A DNA stretch of 64,000 nucleotides from Bradyrhizobium sp. B124 (GTDB taxonomy: Bacteria > Pseudomonadota > Alphaproteobacteria > Rhizobiales > Xanthobacteraceae): the NCBI RefSeq assembly GCF_038967635.1, contig NZ_CP152413.1:7258001-7322000 (forward strand), read 5' to 3'. Below, piece by piece: positions 58,970 through 64,000 of this stretch (position 1 is its first letter; each line of letters begins with the position of its first letter). A program made the position numbers and the translations under genes. The notes below the pieces were generated by a model. That model saw only the letters and a list, made by a program, of their open reading frames with translations, ran no database searches and was not told the origin of the DNA.

Positions 58970-59479
58970 CTCACCTTTGGGCTTGTTCTCAACACACTCG
59001 GAATCGGTTTGTTCTGCTGGGCGATCTTCGCGCTCGCGGTGCATGCCCTGCCGTTCTTTGTTGCGCTGAGTATCGGGACGACGGCATTACAAGGCGGCGC
59101 CGGCGTGGCCGGCGCATTGCTTATCGGTACGGCCGGCGGCGCGGTGACGCTTGTCTTCGGTCAGGCCGCCGCCGCCAGCGCTCGATCCTTGACCTTGCGT
59201 TTCGCGATCGCATTCGCAGTTCCGGCCGCTGTTGCCGGCTACCATGTTGTGTCGGCCCTGTCCCGGATCGGGGTACCTTCGCCGGCCTGGCGGGAGGGGT
59301 TTGCTTGCCTGGGGGCGCTTTACATCGGCGGCGCGTCGTGGGTGCGCTTGACCGCATTTACGGAGTCCGGCGTGTTCGAGCGGGCCGGGCTGGTGGGCAG
59401 GCCCTCACAACCAATTCTTACGGGCGCCAGGTGCGGGCACGATCGCTCGCCGCCTTCATCGTCGAACAGGTTGGCATAA
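58967..59479 (+). CDS. small multi-span membrane protein, C-terminus replaced
   Basis: 170 residues from ATG 58967. Three to four hydrophobic segments are visible: LTFGLVLNTLGIGLFCWAIFALAVHALPFF, GAGVAGALLIGTAGGAVTLVFG and LRFAIAFAVPAAVAGYHVVSAL. The conserved part seems to end near ASWVRLTAFTESG. The last 25 or so residues (SQPILTGARCGHDRSPPSSSNRLA) are translated from the antisense of a DUF736 fragment, so the original C-terminus has been lost. Such membrane proteins accompany DUF2493/DUF736 genes on rhizobial elements; the role is unknown. Confidence 0.7.
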   Translation: MLTFGLVLNTLGIGLFCWAIFALAVHALPFFVALSIGTTALQGGAGVAGALLIGTAGGAVTLVFGQAAAASARSLTLRFAIAFAVPAAVAGYHVVSALSRIGVPSPAWREGFACLGALYIGGASWVRLTAFTESGVFERAGLVGRPSQPILTGARCGHDRSPPSSSNRLA

Positions 59480-59506
59480 ATCGGCGCATTGAAACGAGGG
59501 ATGATC
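59447..59506 (-). pseudogene. DUF736 gene fragment, antisense
   Basis: The minus strand encodes FNAPIYANLFDDEGGE, identical in sense to the C-terminal part of the intact DUF736 gene at 59,994-60,314. The DNA matches with several silent changes. One extra T (CGTTTCAATGCG against CGTTCAACGCA) shifts the frame upstream. Only about 60 bp remain, at the end of the membrane protein gene. Confidence 0.85.
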
Positions 59507-59940
59507 GGGACCTGAGCGGGGTGGGGCAGTCCTCTTCGAAGCGCTTCCACCAACCCCAAAGCATTCCGGCCAGCTAGCCCACTCAGCTGCGGCGGAGCGG
59601 CGTGTCTTGATGATTCCTCGGAGACAATACCGCCCTTTGCTGCAGATTGTTTCTTTTTCTGCCGGATTTCGTTCGGGCCTCTTGCTCAGCACAACCGAGC
59701 TACGCCACGTTCTCCCGAGATTGCGGTTGAGCACGCGGACGCACGTGGCCTCGTTGATGGCTGGATCTGGCCAAAGACCGGCTTCGCCTCGATCGTCTGA
59801 GCCGCAACGCCGTTGATGCGACTTTCTTCCCCTGGGCTGCGCCCATTCCTCGCGAGACAAGAAAGTCGCCACAACGGCGTCCTCCGCTGCGCTCCGGCCC
59901 GCAACAGCGGGTGCGTCGCCGATCGTCCTTGGCCTCTAGA
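59507..59940. other. no gene; leader-like repeats
   Basis: Short frames only. The stretch 59,845-59,915 (CTCGCGAGACAAGAAAGTCG..CTCCGCTGCGCTCCGGCC) is a diverged copy of the sequence before the DUF2493 gene (57,758-57,812). The first half may be debris associated with the DUF736 fragment. Confidence 0.5.
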
Positions 59941-59950
59941 TCGCCATCGA

Positions 59951-59970
59951 GGCCGCGGTGGTCGCGGGCT
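59951..59970 (+). promoter_or_regulatory. hairpin leader of DUF736 gene (leader family 2)
   Basis: GGCCGCG (59,951-59,957), loop GTGGT, CGCGGGCT (59,963-59,970), one mismatch, preceded by AGATCGCCATCGA. The same order of words precedes the DUF2493 gene, with the loop ATGGG. The Shine-Dalgarno GGAG (59,982-59,985) and ATG (59,994) follow. Confidence 0.65.
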
Positions 59971-59993
59971 CGAAACACAACAGGAGAAGTGAC

Positions 59994-60314
59994 ATGGCTA
60001 ACATCGGTTCTTTCAAGAAGGTCGGCAACGATTTCCAGGGCGAGATCATCACCCTGAGCCTGCAGGCCAAGGGCGTCCGCATCGTCGCCGAGACCAACCG
60101 CTCCAACGACAACGCTCCCAGTCACCGCATCTATGTGGGCCGCGCGGAAATCGGGGCCGCCTGGGCGAAGCGCTCCGAAGAAGGACGCGACTACCTCTCG
60201 CTCAAGCTCGACGATCCCTCGTTCAACGCACCGATCTACGCCAACCTGTTCGACGATGAAGGTGGCGAGGGCTACAACCTGCTCTGGTCGCGGCCGCGCA
60301 AGAGCGGCGAGTGA
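59994..60314 (+). CDS. DUF736 protein
   Basis: 106 residues from ATG 59994 (MANIGSFKKVGNDFQGEIIT; GGAGAA upstream); the longer frame to 59958 lies in the leader. The full DUF736 pattern is present: IGSFKKVGNDFQGEIITLSLQAKGVRIVAE, APSHRIYVGRAEIGAAWAKRSEEGRDYLSLKLDDPSFNAPIYANLFDDEGGEGYNLLWSR. It is a compact all-beta protein found on nearly all rhizobial plasmids and ICEs, often beside relaxase genes. Its function is unknown. A strong terminator follows. Confidence 0.93.
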   Translation: MANIGSFKKVGNDFQGEIITLSLQAKGVRIVAETNRSNDNAPSHRIYVGRAEIGAAWAKRSEEGRDYLSLKLDDPSFNAPIYANLFDDEGGEGYNLLWSRPRKSGE

Positions 60315-60325
60315 CACACCATCAA

Positions 60326-60361
60326 AGCCCCGCCCGAGTAACTCGGGCGGGGCTCCTTCTT
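60326..60361 (+). terminator. rho-independent terminator after DUF736
   Basis: A perfect 13-bp stem AGCCCCGCCCGAG (60,326-60,338) with CTCGGGCGGGGCT (60,342-60,354), TAA loop, followed by CCTTCTT. It is one of the strongest hairpins in the window and ends the DUF736 transcript. Confidence 0.9.
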
Positions 60362-60664
60362 CAGCCGACAGCAAGGCGGAGCGCCGGACGATCAATCTGA
60401 AGTCCACGACGGGTATGGTTTTCGCTTTAGGCTTTGGGCCGGCTGCAAAATTTTCACCAGGCGAGATAAGGTCGACATGGCTAGCCGAGGTGTCACGGCC
60501 GGAACACGCTGCCGCTGCCACAACCGCGTGAGTTCGTTAGCTCTACTCCCATCTGCGCATGATCTGGTCATGAGCGGCGGACTAGATTTTTGATCCATGC
60601 CAACGTGTTCCGAGCCACTTCTAGCCGCGCGCAACGGAGCGTGTTCAGAGCGAGATAGCGGGAT
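60362..60664. other. no gene identified
   Basis: Short frames without similarity. The stretch is AT-richer (TTTTTGATCC, AAAATTTTCACC). It lies between the DUF736 terminator and the first copy of a diverged repeat and probably contains rearranged island DNA. Confidence 0.4.
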
Positions 60665-60760
60665 CCTTTGTACGAAGCACTCCAATCTGAAACCTAGATG
60701 ACAGGCGCGAAACGAGATTATTCGTCCGTCGCGTACTGTGTTTGTAGGAGCGCAGCCTAC
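60665..60760 (+). repeat. diverged direct repeat, copy A
   Basis: The block beginning TTTGTACGAAGCACTCCAAT and running through TCTGAAACC, GATGACA, CGAAACGAGATTATTCGTCC and GTGTTTGTAGGAGCGCAGCC aligns with 62,183-62,280 (TTTGTACGAAACGATCCAGT..GTGTTTGTCGGAGCGCTC). The copies have the same orientation, 1.5 kb apart, roughly 75 percent alike by eye. They may be remnants of a mobile-element end. Confidence 0.65.
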
Positions 60761-60771
60761 GGGTCCAAGGT

Positions 60772-61137
60772 ATGGATGCCCGAATCATGGCAGTCAGCAT
60801 TAGCAGCCGCCCTGAAGCAGGTGGAGTGCACGTTGTGGACGGACAACTACGAACGACAGCGCAACGAGCTTTTCTGGGCTGGTGGGAATGGGTATTTCAG
60901 GCCGCGCGGCGTCTCTTTCCCGAGCTGAAGGTGAGCAGGGGGCCGGCCCCACCTGGTTTGCCAGCTGTTGGCGACTGGGTACGCCTTCGGGGGCATGGGC
61001 ATGATGAGCGGTGCGGCGAGGTTCTCTGGATATTTAAGAACTCGGCCGGTGTGAAGTGGATTGTCGGAGATGACGGCCGCGTTCTGCCGGATGAACTGCA
61101 CATCGTTCACCTGTACGAACTGGAGAAACTATCGTGA
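60772..61137 (+). CDS. hypothetical protein
   Basis: 121 residues from ATG 60772 (MDARIMAVSISSRPEAGGVH). The C-terminal half VGDWVRLRGHGHDERCGEVLWIFKNSAGVKWIVGDDGRVLPDELHIVHLYELEKL looks like a small beta-rich SH3/KOW-like domain. The N-terminal half is less ordered, and a later start is possible. Not recognised as a named family. It follows repeat copy A, which may supply its promoter. Confidence 0.5.
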   Translation: MDARIMAVSISSRPEAGGVHVVDGQLRTTAQRAFLGWWEWVFQAARRLFPELKVSRGPAPPGLPAVGDWVRLRGHGHDERCGEVLWIFKNSAGVKWIVGDDGRVLPDELHIVHLYELEKLS

Positions 61138-61686
61138 GCTTCGGCTGGCATCCAAAATTGCACTTGGCTCCGGCCGGTATGAATGGAGCCGCGGACGCGG
61201 CTCTTTGCTCTGCGCAGAGCGATACCTAGTCGGCAAGTCGTCTTGATTATGAACTGACGAGGCGAGTCAAAACGCCTGCGCGACTTTGTTACCCCAGACA
61301 CTCTTTTGCTGGAATCGCGGACTGAGACGAGGCATAGGCGCCCGGAATGAGCGAGGAGGCGTGTTTCGCGTGTCGCGTGCGTTATCGTACACCAGAAACG
61401 ACGCTGCTTTCCCGCGTCATATCTGACGCAAATGGTGCGGCTGGTACCGTTGTGACGCATTTTGGGCACGGCAGCAGAGCGCGCGCGCCTGCTGGTGCAT
61501 TCCGTACAAACCTTTCTGCACAGATAGCGAGCGTTGTCTGTCAGATAAACTGGGCCTATTTCGTGGTGCGGGTGAACGAGGCAGACCAATGCAAGGTTGT
61601 CGCGCGATCCTCTCCTCGCACTTTTGGTTTTTCTAATTCGTCGATGCGGCAGGCTCGACTTGAACTTTTCCGTTTGGAGGCAAGAC
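61138..61686. other. 550 bp without a supported gene
   Basis: Several overlapping frames exist on both strands but none has a plausible fold or ribosome-binding site; GC drops to near 50 percent. I could not find a repeat or RNA. The last 40 bp contain the TTGGAGGCAAGAC ribosome-binding region of the next small gene. Confidence 0.4.
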
Positions 61687-61866
61687 ATGCCGACGCAACT
61701 TCCCGCTTCTATTGAGGCTTCAGACCGGTCCGATCGAACATCGCTGTCTTGTGTGCGGCTGTTCATTATTCTGTGGGCTCTCATGATGTTGCTTGTTGCA
61801 TCGCTTCGAGATCCTTGGTTCGCGTCCGACGGAATTGATAGTTTTCAGCGTCTTGCCGCTTTCTGA
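61687..61866 (+). CDS. small single-span membrane protein
   Basis: 59 residues from ATG 61687 (MPTQLPASIEASDRSDRTSL), with GGAGG seven bases upstream, a strong signal. One hydrophobic helix, VRLFIILWALMMLLVASL (about 23-40), is followed by a short tail DPWFASDGIDSFQRLAAF. The longer frame to 61597 is unnecessary. No family is recognised. Confidence 0.55.
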   Translation: MPTQLPASIEASDRSDRTSLSCVRLFIILWALMMLLVASLRDPWFASDGIDSFQRLAAF

Positions 61867-61905
61867 GGCGAGACGCGCCGCAGCGCTTGAATCATTCCGT
61901 TTGCG

Positions 61906-62175
61906 GCTGGCGCTCGGGCGCTCTCAGCTCGTCTGAAGTTCTCGCGGGAGACGACCGGGGCGCTGATGCTTTCGGGGGGCCTCGCCAACACATCTTTGGT
62001 GGGCCTGCCGATGATCGAGGCGTTCTTTGGCGCGCCCGACATGGCAACCGGCATCCTCATCGACCAGCTCGGCACCTATCTCGTGCTGAGCACGCTGGGC
62101 ATTACAGTTGCAGCGATCTATTCGGCAGGCTCGGCCTCGGGCAGAGGCTTCGCTTCCGTGATGACGGCGCGCGGA
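61906..62175 (+). pseudogene. fragment of an AEC-family permease
   Basis: The frame reads LSARLKFSRETTGALMLSGGLANTSLVGLPMIEAFFGAPDMATGILIDQLGTYLVLSTLGITVAAIYSAGSASG. This is the conserved central part of auxin-efflux-carrier-type transporters (TGALxLxGGLxNTSFVGLPMIEA..DQLGTYL). There is no start (a stop lies at 61,888), and the sequence leaves the family near 62,150, just before repeat copy B. A real AEC protein is about 310 residues, so this is a truncated remnant. Confidence 0.85.
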
Positions 62176-62182
62176 GGCCCTT

Positions 62183-62280
62183 TTGTACGAAACGATCCAG
62201 TCTGAAGCCGACATGACACGCTCGTGGCGAGAACGCGATTGCTCGTTCCTTACGTGCAGTGTTTGTCGGAGCGCTCTGAA
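62183..62280 (+). repeat. diverged direct repeat, copy B
   Basis: Begins TTTGTACGAAACGATCCAGT, then TCTGAAGCCGACATGACACG, and ends near GTGTTTGTCGGAGCGCTCTG. It parallels copy A at 60,665. It abuts the truncated AEC fragment, which suggests that the repeat end marks the break. Confidence 0.65.
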
Positions 62281-62356
62281 ACGCGATGTCGTAAGAGGTG
62301 TCGCGGCCCAAAATCGGAAGCCCCGTGAGTCTCTGGCACAGCGTGGCTTACCGCTT

Positions 62357-62542
62357 TCAGCGGCAAGGGGGCAGGCCCCGCCATGTATCCAGGATGGACC
62401 ACGCGCCATAAGCAGTGCCCGGCGTCTGCAGGACCTCACGAATACCAGTATCCTCGATGTCCGAAACGTCGATGTCGACGGTCGGGCCGGCGACACGACC
62501 TGCCCCTGGTGGATCAAAGCTGTGAAGGAACGTTCTGGTCAT
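62357..62542 (-). CDS. short ORF coupled to hipA
   Basis: 61 codons, MTRTFLHSFDPPGAGRVAGP.., whose ATG overlaps the hipA stop (ATGA). The overlap suggests translational coupling as a third gene of the hip operon, but the sequence (VDIDVSDIEDTGIREVLQTPGTAYGAWSILDTW) is not recognised. It could instead be chance read-through into an unrelated fragment. Confidence 0.4.
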   Translation of the reverse strand: MTRTFLHSFDPPGAGRVAGPTVDIDVSDIEDTGIREVLQTPGTAYGAWSILDTWRGLPPCR

Positions 62543-63786
62543 AGCGCCAGCGCTCGCCGAAGATCGTCGTGCTCAAACGCGCTTGCCATACGGTTGATCT
62601 CGGCCGACCGGGCGCCGACTGCCTTGGCGATGTTGCGCCATGTGGCGGTGATCGTTGCGACTTCCCTTATGATCGAGCGGGCCTGCGCCAGCGTCAGCCC
62701 GAAGTACGTTGACGCGGCCTCAAGCAGGTCGAGCGAGCAGGTGCCTTCGTCCAGATCGATGTTTGTGGTCAGCACGCGCGCCTTCACATCGGTTGGCACG
62801 GGATTGAGATCATAAGCCGGAGACAGTGACCATCCGGCCTTTCCCAGCCAGAGGAAGCCGTGGTTGCGCAGGTGGTCGTCGACATTGGAGATCAGCACGT
62901 TGAAGACGACGCGCCGATAGAGGGCATGGGCGTCGGTCTTTCCCTGCGCGCCATGCTGTGCGAGAGCGTCGACAATCTCCGGATAGCTGCCACGCTCGCC
63001 GTCCCTGGCGCCCATCATTGCCATCGCTGACAGGAAGGGGATGCGGGTCGCACCGTCGCGATCGAAGCGTCGCGATAGCATGACCGCCTTGCCGGCCACT
63101 TCGATGAGTTCGTGTTGCGGGGTGGCGATGCCGGCTTGGCTGGCCAGTCGCAGCGCGATCTCCTCCCAGGTTTCCATGCTGTAGTCGTCGGTTTCCTTTG
63201 GAAACTTGGCGATGGAGAGGTTGCCGTGCTGGTCGATGACCGATGCCTTTGGCCGCGCGCCGCCAAGGGAGGAGCCGGGCGCGAAGATGACCTGAAGGTC
63301 TTCGTCCGTTTCCTCGTCCCGGAGAATGCGCTCGGTGATCTGGAGAAGCGGGGCGAGTTCGATTAGGGCCGGTACGCCGCCGCGGATCGGCGCCTGAAAG
63401 GCGTCTTCGCCGACCCAGCGGAATCGGAGTGCGCCGAGCCGCGTCTCGTCGGCGACGCCGAGCAGGTAATCGCTTTCAGCAAGCGTGCGGACGCCACGAC
63501 CTTCGCGGTCGGCGAGGCGGCGTTCGGCGCGCTGCATGAGACGGCGGCCCCAGGTATCGGGCGCGGAGTCGCCGATGGAGCCGAAAGTCGCGAGGCCGGC
63601 AGCGGGAGCGAAGGTGCCGCGCGTCAGCGCGAGGGCTGGCTCCAGCGAGAACCGGTCAGCGTCCTCGAGCCATGAGCCGTCATACTCGAAAAGGATGGTC
63701 TCCGCGCCGCGAACGCGATTGCTCCTCGCCAGTCCGATGGGACGCGTGTGGCCGCCCAGATCGATATGCACCTCGAAGTCAGCCAT
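62539..63786 (-). CDS. hipA: HipA-like kinase toxin, second
   Basis: 415 residues from ATG 63786 (MADFEVHIDLGGHTRPIGLA); the longer frame to 63822 is within hipB. The couple of kinase landmarks are FAPGSSLGGARPKASVIDQHGNLSIAKFPKETDDYSMETWEEIALRLA (ATP-binding part), MLSRRFDRDG, the catalytic VFNVLISNVDDHLRNHGFLWL and WSLSPAYDLNPVP. It is only distantly similar to the hipA at 37,498. The start overlaps the hipB stop by 8 bp. Confidence 0.9.
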   Translation of the reverse strand: MADFEVHIDLGGHTRPIGLARSNRVRGAETILFEYDGSWLEDADRFSLEPALALTRGTFAPAAGLATFGSIGDSAPDTWGRRLMQRAERRLADREGRGVRTLAESDYLLGVADETRLGALRFRWVGEDAFQAPIRGGVPALIELAPLLQITERILRDEETDEDLQVIFAPGSSLGGARPKASVIDQHGNLSIAKFPKETDDYSMETWEEIALRLASQAGIATPQHELIEVAGKAVMLSRRFDRDGATRIPFLSAMAMMGARDGERGSYPEIVDALAQHGAQGKTDAHALYRRVVFNVLISNVDDHLRNHGFLWLGKAGWSLSPAYDLNPVPTDVKARVLTTNIDLDEGTCSLDLLEAASTYFGLTLAQARSIIREVATITATWRNIAKAVGARSAEINRMASAFEHDDLRRALAL

Positions 63787-64000
63787 GTCGTGAGGCTCGG
63801 GTCTTGCGTTTGAGGTGGACATGCTTGGGCAATTCGGCGGTGGCCAGGGCCTGTCCGATGCTGTCGTTGCTGATATCGGCGATCTTGCTCAGACCATCGA
63901 GCAGACCGAGCGCCTGAAGGACGCCCGCGTAGATGCCAATGCTTACGTTGGTGTCCCCAGCCTCGACCCTTTGCAGGGTCGAGCGGGACGTGAAGGCGCG
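63779..64000 (-). CDS. hipB: HipB-like XRE antitoxin, N-terminus beyond window edge
   Basis: The visible 73 residues are RAFTSRSTLQRVEAGDTNVSIGIYAGVLQALGLLDGLSKIADISNDSIGQALATAELP.. and a basic end KHVHLKRKTRASRHG. The first 15 are the second half of an XRE helix-turn-helix (recognition helix SRSTLQRVEAG). The stop overlaps the hipA start in ATGGCTGA. The beginning of the protein and the operator lie outside the window. Confidence 0.85.
   Translation of the reverse strand, partial: RAFTSRSTLQRVEAGDTNVSIGIYAGVLQALGLLDGLSKIADISNDSIGQALATAELPKHVHLKRKTRASRHG

Noticed and set aside
61107..61784. 225-codon minus-strand frame
   Set aside because: Arg/Ser-rich, no ribosome-binding site or domain, and it overlaps better-supported small plus-strand genes.

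Overview
The window reads as chromosome of a high-GC alphaproteobacterium of the Bradyrhizobium type. The evidence is the protein families (DUF898, DUF2927, Rap1a/Tai-like and many ABC transporter proteins), the dispersed palindromic repeats typical of that group (4.47, 6.05, 10.95, 12.8 and 14.5 kb), and rhizobial island genes on the right. Assignment is from recognition only; no search was run.

Layout. (1) 1-17.2 kb is backbone-like: tandem cytochromes P450 (the first cut by the window edge), a DUF898 membrane protein and an M48 protease, an amino-acid-type substrate-binding protein, a signal peptidase II-like gene, a LysR regulator, a MerR regulator fused to a P-loop ATPase, a DUF2927 protein, an L,D-transpeptidase, a TPP-dependent enzyme, a possible PD-(D/E)xK protein and several small membrane or secreted proteins. 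(2) At 17,247-17,291 lies the 3' half of a tRNA-Val(CAC), cut inside the anticodon loop and followed by a tyrosine integrase and an excisionase-like HTH gene: the left junction of a genomic island. A second tRNA 3' end (tRNA-Glu(CTC)-like, 19.46 kb) with its own integrase follows. (3) 21.5-33.6 kb is a defence block: a complete type II Wadjet operon (jetA-B-C-D, minus strand, all joins ATGA overlaps), divergent from an ietA-ietS pair (AAA ATPase plus subtilisin-like protease). (4) 33.99-36.76 kb is the most unusual part. A convergent acetyltransferase/methyltransferase pair is bounded by a perfect 23-bp inverted repeat that resembles a Xer/dif site and contains both start codons; a Xer-like recombinase gene lies directly outside. 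(5) 37.5-39.2 kb is a hipBA module with four 18-bp operators on an exact 27-bp period. (6) 40.4-47.8 kb is a sulfur-acquisition operon: sfnG (dimethylsulfone monooxygenase), a complete branched-chain-amino-acid-type ABC importer and an acyl-CoA-dehydrogenase-fold flavoprotein. (7) From about 47.8 kb rightwards lie ICE/plasmid-type genes: an ArdC-like antirestriction protein, a ParB-like protein, a methylase/strawberry-notch helicase, a Toprim/primase-like protein, DUF2493 and DUF736 proteins, gene fragments, and a second hipBA module running off the edge.

The island genes are linked by their 5' leaders. The ArdC and ParB genes share a nested stem-loop leader with an identical AGAGG loop just before the Shine-Dalgarno; the DUF2493 and DUF736 genes share a different hairpin leader; a membrane-protein start codon at 58,967 sits inside an 11-bp stem. 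These look like a coordinated post-transcriptional layer of the island. I found no CRISPR array, rRNA operon or intact tRNA.
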